Source: Macrolepiota albuminosa (lineage: Eukaryota; Basidiomycota; Agaricomycetes; Agaricales; Agaricaceae). From it: DNA of 64,000 bases. The stretch covers positions 310,001 through 374,000 of the forward strand of contig JAMWFC010000120.1 in the NCBI GenBank assembly GCA_027475525.1. Direction: 5' to 3'. Position 1 is the first letter of the stretch, and each line of letters starts with the position of its first letter. Positions 54,965 through 64,000 of the stretch are shown in pieces. The position numbers were made by a program, and so were the translations under genes. Under the pieces are notes generated by a model. The model made no database searches. It had not been told where the DNA came from and was given only the letters and a program-made list of their open reading frames with translations.

Positions 54965-57900
54965 TTATCGAAGGCCGAGGCGTGGACGGAGATGTAGAAA
55001 TGCCGGTGATGGCAGTGCCTTCGTGAATATATCGGCGACGTTTTCCTTGGAGGGGACTCGGTGCAGGACTATTTCGTTAGATTGCACTCGCTCACGGAGG
55101 AAATGATACTTAATGTCGACATGTTTAACTCGGGCATGGAGGAGAGGATCCTCAGATAGTGCGATTGCGGAGTCGTTGTCGCAAAACATCTGCGTCGGCT
55201 GTGATGTAAGGTCGTGGCCTATGCCTTTCAGTAGGGCCCTCAACCATATGCACTCCTGAGCGCTTTCAAATGCCGCCATATACTCTGCCTCGCACGAAGA
55301 GGCTGCCACTGTTCGCTGTTTTCGCACCGCCCAGGATATGGCCCCGGATCCTAAGTTCCAGGTGAAGCCGCCGACACTCCGTCTAGTGTCTGGGCAGCTT
55401 GCCCAGTCAGAGTCCGTGGAGCCTGAGAGTCGTATTTCTTTATCAGACCCTCCCAGATAGAGCTGTAGGTCACGAGTTCCTTTTAAGTAACGAACAAGGC
55501 GGATAGCGGCATTCCAGTGAGGCGTTGCGTAAGAATCCAGGTACTGTGTAAGCTGTTGTACTCCGAACGCGATATCGGGGCGCGTGGATATCGCGAGGTA
55601 CAGGAGGCAGCCAACCAGCTGGCAGTAGGGCGTACGTTCGAGAGTCCGTCGCTCCTCCCGAGGCAAGGAGCTGCGATCGATTCGTCGTAGTTTGGTGTTA
55701 GGATCCATCGGTAGAGAGAGTGGTGTAGCGTCCTCTTGCCCAAACTGCCTGATTATTTTATCTATGAGTGCCGTCTGGGAAAGTTTGACTATTTTGTTGG
55801 AGTGATCCCACTGCACCGCAATGCCGACAACAAAACGAGGCATGCCCAGGTCGGAAATAGTCCAGACTTGGCGCATCTGATCTTTAAACCGTTCGTTTTC
55901 CTCCTTACTGCTGGCGATTGAGAGAAAGTCGTCGACATGGAGTGCTGCGATGATGGATCCTTGGTCAGTGACTCGGTGATAGATGCAGGACTCGCATGGT
56001 AAGCGTTGGAATCCCCAGGCTACCATGTTCTCGTTTACAGTCTTATTCCAAATTCTCCCTGCCTGTTTCATACCGTAGAGGCCACGCACCAACATCCATA
56101 CCCAGTCTTCTTTCCCTGCTTCTTCGAAGCCTTCTGGTTGCTTCATATACTGGGTTTCGTCTTCAGGAAGAATGCCGTAAAGAAAAGCCGTCTTCACGTC
56201 GATTTGGGTAGCGTCCCAGCCCTTGACCGCGGCGAGGTGAAGCAAGATTCGCCACGATTCCATGCGCGCTGTAGGAGAGGTCGTTTTCGTGTAATCGCGC
56301 CCGTGAACCTGCTCGTATCCACGAAAAACTAGCCTGACCTTGAATCGAACCGCGTTCCCTCTCTCGTCACGCTTAATCTTAAAGACTGGCCGACCAGTCC
56401 TTACCTTCTGCCCTGCCGGCACTGCCGAGCGGGGCACGAGCTGGTAAACTCCCATCTCTTGGAGCGATTTCAACTCCTCACGGTAGGCCGCCTCCCATCG
56501 GTCTGCATCAGCGGATTGCTTGGCTTCAGACCATGTGCGTGGCTCGTCGTCGGTGTCCAGTGTCAAAGGGTCATTTTGTAGGTCTTGGGTAGCAGTCAGC
56601 AAGCGATCGATATCGTCGACTGACGAAATGTGGGCGAGATCGGGCAAGTCATCGACTTGATCGGGATCCACTGTCCCCTGATCGACAGTAGTCGGTCCCT
56701 GGCTCAGTTCCCTGTTCATTGTTCGCTGCGCTCTGATTCGTTCGCCTGCAGCAATAGAGTCTTGGACGGCCCGCTCGACTCGTGAGGGTGGAGCCCCATC
56801 GGGCTTGGTCCTGGAGGTAGGTACTGGTACACGGCTGGATCGTCTGAGCTGAGGAGGTACGTCCTGTTCAGGTGTCTCGACTGGAAGAGATTGGGGTAGA
56901 TGTTGCGTGGCTCCTCCTGAGTCGAATAAGAGGTCGTCTTCAATGGTGGATGGGTTCGAGGGCTGAGGTTGTGGCTGAGAATGGATGCGCTCGATTGATT
57001 GCAGTTGATCGGAGGCAGCAGGGGTTGGCAGGCGTGGTCCCATTTCATGGCTTTCATGGAACCTTACATGGTAAGTCTCGTATAATTTTCCGGTCACCTT
57101 ATCATAACATCGGTAGGCCTTGGAGTTACGAGCATAACCAATTAGGATACATTCGATAGATCGAGCGTATATTTTTGGGTTGTGTTCAGCGAGGATTAAT
57201 ACGAAAGCTTTGCACCCGATCTCTTTCATATATGAGTAGTCTATGCGCCGACCTGTCCAAGCCTCGTGAGGAGTAATGGGGGAGCTAAGGCCTTTAAGAG
57301 ACTTGGTGAGCGTCCTTTTGTGCAGGTGTGAGGCAGTCATGTAAAATTCATCCCACAAGTTAGGTGGGCATCCGGCAGCGATTCGCATAGCCCGTGCCTT
57401 TCCCATCAGCGTGCGGTGCATTCGCTCGACGCGACCAATATGTGCCGAGGTGTACGCAGCCCCAAACTGCTGCTCCGTTCCATGGGAGAGGAGCCAGGCC
57501 TCCATTTTGTGTCCATCGAGCTCACCATCATGTCCAGTCCTGTACGTCCCTAGCCTCTCTTGGACTTCATTTTCCTTGGCAATCTGCCATGCTCTGAGGT
57601 GTGCGAATGCCTCGCTCTTGCTCCGAAGCATTATTGACCAATGCTCGCTCGTGAAGTCATCAACAATATTCATAATATATTTATATCCACTGCGAGATAC
57701 GACAGTCTGAGGGCCTGTAAGGTCAACCCATACGATCTCCAACTTTCGCGTAGCTTTCCGCCCCTCCTCCCGCACCCTTGGTACAGTGTTCCTCGTCTGT
57801 TTGCCGAGGGTGCATGAGCTACACTTGGGTGGTTTGGAGGACAAGATAGAGGGCGTACCTGGAATTATGCCAGATTTTGCCATATCGAGGACCGTCTGAT

Positions 57901-59587
57901 AATTGGCATGCCCCAGACGGCGATGCCAAGTTTCGAGGTCAGCGGTATGTTTGGAGAGGAGTGCGCGGTGTTCGGTTGAGGCCGAGTCGAGATTCAGTGA
58001 GTAGAGTCGTTGATTTGGAATGAGGGGACCTTGTGCCACGAGTGCACGAGTGGATCTGTCGACGATCTTCACAGATTGGTTGTCGAACGTGGAGTCGAGA
58101 CCAGAGGAGGCGGCGAGTGAGCTCACAGATATGAGACGAACTGCGGCGTTGGGGATATAGAGCGCATCTGTCAGGATAATGTTTGTGCCTTTTGCTATGT
58201 GGAGGCGAATGTTCCCGATGCCGATTGCTGCCACTGATGATCCCCCCAGTCCTTTTACTATGCGAGGGGGAATAGATCGCAGTGTGACGAAGTCCTCTCG
58301 GCATGGTGAGATATGGACTGTTGCACCCGAGTCCACAAGGAATGGAGTGGTCGTCAGCGACGTGATTGAGGAGCGCTTTGGTTGGTTCATCGGTGTGATA
58401 TCGGTGGCCAGTATGTTATCCGTGATGTCTTTTGCGTGAGTGCTCCAATCTATTGTCGTAGTCGCTTCCTCGAACGCCATAAAGCCTGCATGCTCCCAGT
58501 ACTCCGTGCTGTGATCGGGAAGCTGTTCACGAGAGTTGGCAACTCCGGCAAAAGCAGCTGTCTCCGGTGGGGGAGGGAGTTGCCCGAGCTGAGAGGGGTC
58601 AACATACCAGAGTTTCCCATCGAGGCCAGTCACGGCGACAAAGGACTTCTCTGCGGTTGACTTCGTGGATGGATTGCTCTTCTTCGATGCTCGTTGTGCC
58701 TCCTGTGCCTCGGCGACCGTCTTTCCTGCCATCCCCCCTCCCTTCTGTATACAGAACGCCTTCGAGTGTCCTCTGCATGAGCGTTTGAGCGAGAGACAGT
58801 TTTCACAGCAGACTGCACCTGGGCCGTGATTGTGCCCCGGTAGGTCAGTGCTGCGAGATTTCTGCCCTCCTCTCGCGCTCAAAGCTGTGGCGTGGCTGGA
58901 TTTCGCCTTCGCATTGAGGATATTTTGCGCGTTCTCCATGAGGAGACGGATGTCCGTCGGGTCGCAGGGCGAGCCCTGGGTGCTCTTGCTGAGTAGAGTT
59001 GATACCGAGTTCTGCAGAGACTCGAAGGAGGGGTCGTTAAGGCTGTTAAGAAGGGCGATGCAGGTGAAGATATCCCTGTTAACCTCGCCGATATCAAAAG
59101 CTCGCTTCACGATGTCAGCAATGCGTCCCGCAGTCGTGGGGAGGGGCTCGGCAGCAGAACAGTACGTGGACAGGGCTTCCTGCAAGAGGGCGACCTGTTT
59201 TATCGGTCCCTCCCGCTGAGCGCGGGTCTTCAGATCGGCATAGCACTGGGCGGCGCCTTTATCCGTCACGAGATCGCGGTGTTCCGCGTCGTGGAGGGCG
59301 GTTTTGATGAATGTGATAGCGAGGCGATCATTCAGGCTCCAGTTGACGTGTGCGCGAGGTTCGACGTCAATACTAGGGTGAGGCGTAAGCGTGCCAAAGA
59401 CATGGGAGTAGATGCCATTGAGGATCAAGGCATCCTTGAGCCTCTCAGACCACTGCGTGAAGTTACCGTCGGCGCGGCTGTACTTCTCGCCTTCCCACCT
59501 GTGACGTATGACGCGTTCCGGGACGGATGGGTTCGAGGCATCGGTCTGCAGGATAGCAGACTTGGATTCAGAAGATGAAGGAGCCAT
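54965..59587 (-). CDS. Copia Gag-Pol polyprotein
   Basis: 1540 codons. Gag occupies residues about 25-260 (NFTQWSERLKDALILNG and a helical core). A Cys/His cluster CENCLSLKRSCRGHSKAFC (about 260-280) probably replaces the CCHC knuckle. Then come the protease FLVDSGATVHISP (about 410), the pre-integrase domain WHRRLGHANYQTVL...CSSCTLGKQ (about 555-600), the integrase core with D in VWVDLTGP, D near RTGHDGELDG and E in GRVERMHRTLMG (about 630-740), and the RT with TQIDVKTAFLYG, GLYGMKQAGRIW and the catalytic HVDD in place of the usual YVDD (about 1110-1270). RNase H follows, with STDSDWASC, SCEAEYMA and KHVDIKYHFLRE (about 1380-1500). The order protease-integrase-RT-RNase H defines Copia. It looks functional; the HVDD variant is the only oddity. 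Confidence 0.93.
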   Translation of the reverse strand: MAPSSSESKSAILQTDASNPSVPERVIRHRWEGEKYSRADGNFTQWSERLKDALILNGIYSHVFGTLTPHPSIDVEPRAHVNWSLNDRLAITFIKTALHDAEHRDLVTDKGAAQCYADLKTRAQREGPIKQVALLQEALSTYCSAAEPLPTTAGRIADIVKRAFDIGEVNRDIFTCIALLNSLNDPSFESLQNSVSTLLSKSTQGSPCDPTDIRLLMENAQNILNAKAKSSHATALSARGGQKSRSTDLPGHNHGPGAVCCENCLSLKRSCRGHSKAFCIQKGGGMAGKTVAEAQEAQRASKKSNPSTKSTAEKSFVAVTGLDGKLWYVDPSQLGQLPPPPETAAFAGVANSREQLPDHSTEYWEHAGFMAFEEATTTIDWSTHAKDITDNILATDITPMNQPKRSSITSLTTTPFLVDSGATVHISPCREDFVTLRSIPPRIVKGLGGSSVAAIGIGNIRLHIAKGTNIILTDALYIPNAAVRLISVSSLAASSGLDSTFDNQSVKIVDRSTRALVAQGPLIPNQRLYSLNLDSASTEHRALLSKHTADLETWHRRLGHANYQTVLDMAKSGIIPGTPSILSSKPPKCSSCTLGKQTRNTVPRVREEGRKATRKLEIVWVDLTGPQTVVSRSGYKYIMNIVDDFTSEHWSIMLRSKSEAFAHLRAWQIAKENEVQERLGTYRTGHDGELDGHKMEAWLLSHGTEQQFGAAYTSAHIGRVERMHRTLMGKARAMRIAAGCPPNLWDEFYMTASHLHKRTLTKSLKGLSSPITPHEAWTGRRIDYSYMKEIGCKAFVLILAEHNPKIYARSIECILIGYARNSKAYRCYDKVTGKLYETYHVRFHESHEMGPRLPTPAASDQLQSIERIHSQPQPQPSNPSTIEDDLLFDSGGATQHLPQSLPVETPEQDVPPQLRRSSRVPVPTSRTKPDGAPPSRVERAVQDSIAAGERIRAQRTMNRELSQGPTTVDQGTVDPDQVDDLPDLAHISSVDDIDRLLTATQDLQNDPLTLDTDDEPRTWSEAKQSADADRWEAAYREELKSLQEMGVYQLVPRSAVPAGQKVRTGRPVFKIKRDERGNAVRFKVRLVFRGYEQVHGRDYTKTTSPTARMESWRILLHLAAVKGWDATQIDVKTAFLYGILPEDETQYMKQPEGFEEAGKEDWVWMLVRGLYGMKQAGRIWNKTVNENMVAWGFQRLPCESCIYHRVTDQGSIIAALHVDDFLSIASSKEENERFKDQMRQVWTISDLGMPRFVVGIAVQWDHSNKIVKLSQTALIDKIIRQFGQEDATPLSLPMDPNTKLRRIDRSSLPREERRTLERTPYCQLVGCLLYLAISTRPDIAFGVQQLTQYLDSYATPHWNAAIRLVRYLKGTRDLQLYLGGSDKEIRLSGSTDSDWASCPDTRRSVGGFTWNLGSGAISWAVRKQRTVAASSCEAEYMAAFESAQECIWLRALLKGIGHDLTSQPTQMFCDNDSAIALSEDPLLHARVKHVDIKYHFLRERVQSNEIVLHRVPSKENVADIFTKALPSPAFLHLRPRLGLR

Positions 59588-59766
59588 GGCGGGGAGGACC
59601 GACAGGGACGTGCCAGAGACAAGGCGGAAGACAAAGGGACGGAGGACAAAGAGATATGGTACGCGACGCGACGCGTGGTAGGATCAAGTCAGGGTAGACT
59701 GAGGATAGTTTATCCGAGTCTGATGTCTAGTGGTCAATACTTTCTGTGAAGTTTGTTGACCAAAAA

Positions 59767-59776
59767 GCCCATAACC
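59767..59776 (-). promoter_or_regulatory. Half-tRNA-iMet primer binding site of Copia
   Basis: Sense GGTTATGGGC follows the LTR directly. It is complementary to the anticodon region (GCCCATAACC) of an initiator methionine tRNA, as in Drosophila copia, which is primed by a cleaved tRNA-iMet half and not by a 3' end. Confidence 0.7.
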
Positions 59777-60134
59777 TGTTGAGAATCAGACTATCGTATT
59801 GTGCCTAAGAACAATATCAGATTATTCCTCAGTCCGATATAAGTGACTATATTGAGATGACTGTACCTAAGAACAATATCAGATTATTCTACGGTTCAGT
59901 CAGTAACTGTATGTGTGAATATGAAAGTTCGCTCTCACCCTCAGTCCGATATAAGTGACTGAGGGTGCTCTACGGTAGGTCCATGTTTATATAGGTATGA
60001 GTGGACAATGGAGTCATTGTCCACAGTGTAAAGTATGTCGTACTGTATGAATGTGATAGTGTATGTCGTTGGCCCTGACTGCGACCCTGTGTGAAGAGTG
60101 ACTGTGTGATATTGTCGAGGTTTGATGCCCAACA
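59777..60134 (-). repeat. Copia 5' LTR (358 bp)
   Basis: Partner of 54557-54914 with two CpG differences. It is followed by the target duplication ccttc and the rest of A3 gag. Confidence 0.93.
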
Positions 60135-60190
60135 CCTTCGAAGGGGAGGACGCTACCTACGAGTATTCGGAAAACGACCCGGCGATTTAG

Positions 60191-63100
60191 ACCCGGAAGA
60201 CGCCCTAAATCGCGGAATCGACCCCGACGTCTTCTCCGCCCCGGTCTCACACCTTCGCTCTACGACACTCATACAGGACACCCTCACGGCCTACCTACCC
60301 TCCCACTCTTCGCACTCCCTCCTCCTCAAAACCCGCCTCACCCCCTCCGGAACTCCCCTCAACACCCTCGTCGACAGTGGCGCCACCGACAACTTCATCG
60401 ATGAAGCATGGTCTACCTCCGCCCCGGAACCCGCCCAGCGACTCCCGGTCCCGGTACGACTCTGCCTCTTTGACGGAGACGCCTCTACGGCGGGGGACAT
60501 CACCCACTTTGTGCGTATGCCCGTTACCTTCGCCAACGGACAGACTCACAACCTCCGGATGTTGATAACAAAACTTCACCCTTCCGCACCCCTGGTCTTA
60601 GGACTCCCGTGGCTCCGGGACACTAACCCCCGCATCGATTGGCGACACCTCACCCTTCGCCTGACCCGGGACCCGACCCCCGACGACCAGCAACTCCCCT
60701 TCGACATTCCCCACTCCTCAGATCCGACCCCGAAGGACCCCCCGGACGAGCCCCCACCACCCCCCGGACTCCAGTCTCGTTCGTCCCGATCCTTCGTCAT
60801 CAATGCCAGGCTGGACGGCACCCCGGGACCGATATCGGCCCTTATCGACAGCGGAGCCACCGGGGTTTTCATCAGCGACGCCCTCGACCTCCCCCACGAC
60901 TCCCTCGACCAGCCCCTCCGCCTGCAACGCCTCGACGGCACCCCCTCCTCCTCCGGCCCCATCAAAAGGTCTCACTCGGGACGCGTGACCCTGGACAACA
61001 ACTACGAGTTCACTTCCGACTTCCTGGTCACGCGACTTCACGACTCGACCCCGATGGTGCTGGGGCTGCCCTGGCTGCGCGACACGAACCCCGACATCGA
61101 TTGGAGGACGCTCACCATGACCTTCCCGGGACCCGAAGACCACCCCTCGACCGCCGTGCACCTCCGAGCCCTAGGAGGCGACCCGACGCCCGACACCCCC
61201 GGGACGACTGCCGCGCCCCCCGCGCATGCCTCACCCACGCCCGTCCGAGACCTCAAGGCCCCTGATCGACCCCCAAACATTCCTCGGAACAAGTACAAAG
61301 GGCCGAACTACCCCTGCCGGTCTCAGACACGCGTCACACCCGCTCCGGCCGATGCCTCCGCGACCCCGACCGACCCGAGCGCACTCGACATCAAGATCAT
61401 TGGGGCCGCCCCCTTCGCCCGCCTCATGAGGGATGGGACTCCCACGTTTCAGCTGCACACCTCGCCTTCTCTCCCGGAAGAACACCTACGAGGGGACGCC
61501 ATTCCCCCGGAACAGAAAACCGAGGAGCAAATCCTCCGAGAAGTAGTTCCCCCGGAGTATCACGAGTTTGCTGACGTATTCTCCGAAGGAGACGCCAAGG
61601 AGATCCCCCCTCACCGCCCCTATGATCACACCATCGACCTCGAGGAAGGAGCCACCCCCCCTTTCGGCAAGGTCTACAACATGTCGGAGGTCGAACTCCG
61701 GGCTCTCAAGGACTACCTCGACGAAATGCTCAGTAAGGGATTCATCCGACCCTCCGCCTCCGCCGCCGGAGCCCCGGTTCTATTCGCCAAGAAGAAGGAC
61801 GGCTCGCTCCGACTCTGTGTCGACTACCGGGGACTCAACAAGATCACCAAGAAGAACCGCTACCCGCTCCCGCTCATCGGCGATCTGGTCGATCGACTCC
61901 GCAGTGCCAAGGTCTACACGAAGATCGACCTCCGCTCCGGTTACAACAACGTCCGCATCGCCCCGGGACACGAGTGGAAAACTGCGTTCCGCACGCGGTA
62001 TGGTCTGTTTGAGTACCTTGTAATGCCTTTCGGAATGACTAACTCCCCCGCCACGTTCCAATACTTCATGAACGACATCTTCCATGACATGAGCGACGTC
62101 TTCGTGATGGAATGACTAACTCCCCCGCCACGTTCCAATACTTCATGAACGACATCTTCCATGACATGAGCGACGTCTTCGTGATAGTCTACCTGGACGA
62201 CATCCTCATCTATTCCGACTCGAAGGAGGATCACCAGAAGCACGTCCGGCAAGTCCTCGAACGCCTCCGGGAGCACAATCTCCACGCCAAGCCCGAGAAG
62301 TGCTCCTTCCATACGGAAGAGGTTGAGTATCTTGGCGTCATAGTATCCCCGAACGGCGTTCGCATGGACCCCCACAAGGTCGAGGCCATCGTCAACTGGC
62401 CGCAGCCCCGGAACGTCAAGGAAGTACAGTCCTTCCTGGGTTTCGCTAACTTCTACCGGAGGTTTATAGACAACTACTCCGGGATTACGAAACCCCTCAA
62501 CCGGCTCACGCGCAAGGACATCGCCTGGAACTGGGACAGTAAGTGCCAGAGCGTCTTTAACTTGCTCAAGGAGGCTTTCACAGTCGCCCCGGTACTCCGG
62601 CACTACGATCCGGCCCTCCCGATCATCCTGGAATGTGACGCGTCCGACTACGCCATCGCCGGGATCCTCTCACAGATGGAGCCTGACGGTGGGGAGCCCC
62701 GGCCAGTCGCTTTCTACACCCGGTCCATGATCGACGCCGAGCTCAACTACGACATCTACGACAAGGAGCTCCTCGCCATCGTCGAAGCCTTCAAGCAGTG
62801 GCGAGCCTACCTCGAGGGAGCCCGACACCGGATTCAGGTCTACTCGGATCACAACAACCTGCAGTACTTCACCACGACCAAACAGCTTAGTCGACGACAG
62901 GCCCGATGGTCCGAGATCCTCTCGGAATACGACTTCACGATCCAGTACCGCCCGGGACGCCTTGGCGCCAAGCCCGATGCCCTCACCCGTCGACCGGACG
63001 TCTACCCCAAGAAGTCATTCGAGGCGGAGCGCAATGCGTTCAATCATCGCGTGGTGATCCCTCCCGAACACCTGAATGCCGTACTGATCTTAAACGACGA

Positions 63101-64000
63101 AGGAACCCTGAACCAGATCCGCCGCGCTCCCCGGGACAAGTACTTCACCGATCACGACCCCCGAAACCCTTCCGACGGAACCGACCGGGACCCCGCCTTC
63201 TCCTTGTCCCCCGACGAGAAACTCCTCCTCCGGGACGGCCGCATCTACGTCCCGGATCACGCCCGACTTCGCTACGACGTCCTCCGTCAACACCACAACC
63301 ACAAGCTCCGGGGACATCCTGGAATACGTAAGACCCTCCAGCTCATCTCCCGGACTTACTTTTGGCCAGGGTTGAAGAAGGACGTGACCCGTTACATTCG
63401 ATCATGCGAGCCCTGCCTCCGGGCCAAGGTCCCCCGACACCGACCGTACGGACTCCTGAAACCCCTGCCGGTCGGACGACGCCCCTGGTCCTCAATATCT
63501 CTGGACCACATCGTCGAGCTCCCGGAATCTGAAGGGTTCGATGCTATTCTCGTCGTTGTGTGCAGGCTGACCAAACAGGGCATCTTCCTACCCTGCCACA
63601 CCACGGATACCGCCCCGGACTTCGCCCGGCTGTTCCTCGAGCACGTCTTCGCCAAACATGGACTCCCGGACGACATCGTCTCCGACCGTGGCCCTCTCTT
63701 GCCCGGCTGTTCCTCGAGCACGTCTTCGCCAAACATGGACTCCCGGACGACATCGTCTCCGACCGTGGCCCTCTCTTTGTGTTCAAGTTCTGGACTTCCC
63801 TGTGTAAGGCACTTGAAGTAAAGACTAACCTCTCTACCGCCTACCACCCCGAAACCGACGGCCAAACCGAAAGGGTCAACCAGTCCCTCGAGCAGTACCT
63901 CCGACTGTACGTCAACTACTTGCAGGACGACTGGCGCGCTGAGCTCCCCCTGGCCAAGTTCACCTACAACAACACGCCGCACTCTGCCACCGGGGTATCC
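60191..64000 (+). CDS. A3 pol: two proteases, RT, RNase H, integrase (partial)
   Basis: Pol is in the -1 frame relative to gag and is open from before the gag stop. It contains protease 1 with [15 protein letters not shown] (about 60370) and [16 protein letters not shown] (about 60595), a Pro-rich linker, protease 2 with [15 protein letters not shown] (about 60845) and [16 protein letters not shown] (about 61050), and RT ([17 protein letters not shown], then [10 protein letters not shown] near 62190) after the duplication at 62033. RNase H ([37 protein letters not shown]) and the integrase HHCC finger ([10 protein letters not shown]...CEPCLRAK) follow, then the core ([32 protein letters not shown]). 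A second duplication at 63624 shifts the core. The window ends inside integrase. Catalytic residues are intact apart from the duplications. Confidence 0.9.
62032..62185. repeat. Exact 77-bp tandem duplication in A3 RT
   Basis: Matching runs for exactly 77 positions (offset 77), just before YLDD. It splits pol into the frames ending 62115 and starting 62112. Confidence 0.93.
63624..63777. repeat. Exact 77-bp tandem duplication in A3 integrase
   Basis: Units start at 63624 and 63701, repeating the segment around [11 protein letters not shown], one of the catalytic Asp sites, and shifting the frame. Confidence 0.93.

Larger units (their letters stand above)
54557..60134 (-). mobile_element. Copia (Ty1-type) element, young and intact
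   Basis: 5578 bp, 358-bp LTRs (54557-54914 and 59777-60134), perfect 5-bp target duplication ccttc (54552-54556, 60135-60139). The LTRs differ at two sites by eye (gtctga/gtccga and gtcatt/gtcgtt), both CpG transitions. A single 1540-codon polyprotein is open throughout and no 77-bp duplication falls inside. It is inserted in A3 gag. Confidence 0.95.
50895..64000 (+). mobile_element. Family A element, copy 3 (A3), young, runs off the window
   Basis: 5' LTR, self-complementary PBS, gag, tandem proteases, RT, RNase H and most of integrase, with Copia nested at 54557-60134. GC-rich with CpGs retained. Frames are open except at four exact 77-bp duplications. Chromodomain, accessory gene and 3' LTR should follow beyond position 64000. 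It inserted in A2 between the two protease domains. Confidence 0.9.

Noticed and set aside
60186..60192. gcgatttag at the gag stop as a slippery frameshift site
   Set aside because: It resembles known retroviral sites such as GGATTTA, but it is not in the required register relative to the gag codons.
1..64000. CRISPR arrays, rRNA or tRNA genes
   Set aside because: No regularly spaced short repeats and no rRNA-like or cloverleaf sequence noticed; the only tRNA-like matches are primer binding sites.

Overview
The window is a repeat cluster from a filamentous fungus, most likely a basidiomycete of the Agaricomycetes. This rests on the Ty3/Gypsy, Copia and DIRS-like families present, on very short introns (46-52 nt, all phase 0), and on decay of old copies mainly by C-to-T and G-to-A changes at CpG, as expected of CpG-methylated transposons. 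I found no convincing host gene, rRNA, tRNA or CRISPR array. Nearly every base from 7448 to the end belongs to nested LTR retrotransposons.

Layout. Positions 1-7447 are CpG-poor and hold ruins: a Gag fragment (750-1570, +), a candidate solo LTR (1676-1955), a pogo-like DDE transposase (1956-3190, +), a geneless stretch, and a DIRS-like tyrosine-recombinase retroelement (6050-7447, -) cut by the next insertion. Family A (Ty3/Gypsy chromovirus, + strand) is present three times: A1 (7448-46843, old and broken by insertions), A2 (46844-50894, intermediate) and A3 (50895-64000, young, running off the window). Family B (Ty3/Gypsy, gag-pol on - strand) is present twice: B1 (11278-22575, decayed, inserted in A1 pol; target duplication acgc/acgt) and B2 (27363-45634, young, inserted in the A1 accessory gene; target duplication ccgc). 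Family C (Ty3/Gypsy chromovirus, -, 28148-34947, LTRs identical by eye; target duplication gtctg) sits in the left LTR of B2. A Copia element (54557-60134, -, one open 1540-codon frame; target duplication ccttc) sits in A3 gag.

The most interesting biology is an extra gene on the strand opposite to gag-pol, between the end of pol and the 3' LTR, in both A and B. In B2 it is intact: six exons, five phase-0 introns, 718 codons. Its last exon opens exactly on a six-cysteine motif close to the fungal Zn(II)2Cys6 DNA-binding pattern. The decayed A1 gene has the same motif, also starting directly after an intron acceptor. Family B is strewn with the CpG-containing hexamer TTRSCG/CGSYAA (20 hits in one 953-nt LTR, about ten times expectation), and A is rich in CCCGGR. 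I saw neither an accessory gene nor such a word in C or Copia. An element-encoded DNA-binding regulator or anti-silencing factor acting on these words is a testable idea, not a demonstrated one.

Two caveats shape the reading. First, 15 exact tandem duplications of exactly 77 bp are scattered through unrelated elements. That is the signature of unmerged k=77 overlaps in a de Bruijn assembly, and each adds a false frameshift (77 mod 3 = 2), so several apparent breaks in C, B2, A2 and A3 are probably artefacts. Second, the true breaks in A1, A2 and B1 are largely CpG transitions, including CGA-to-TGA stops. The families also differ in how reverse transcription is primed: A and C carry Tf1-like self-priming sites, B a tRNA 3'-end site, and Copia a half-tRNA-iMet site.
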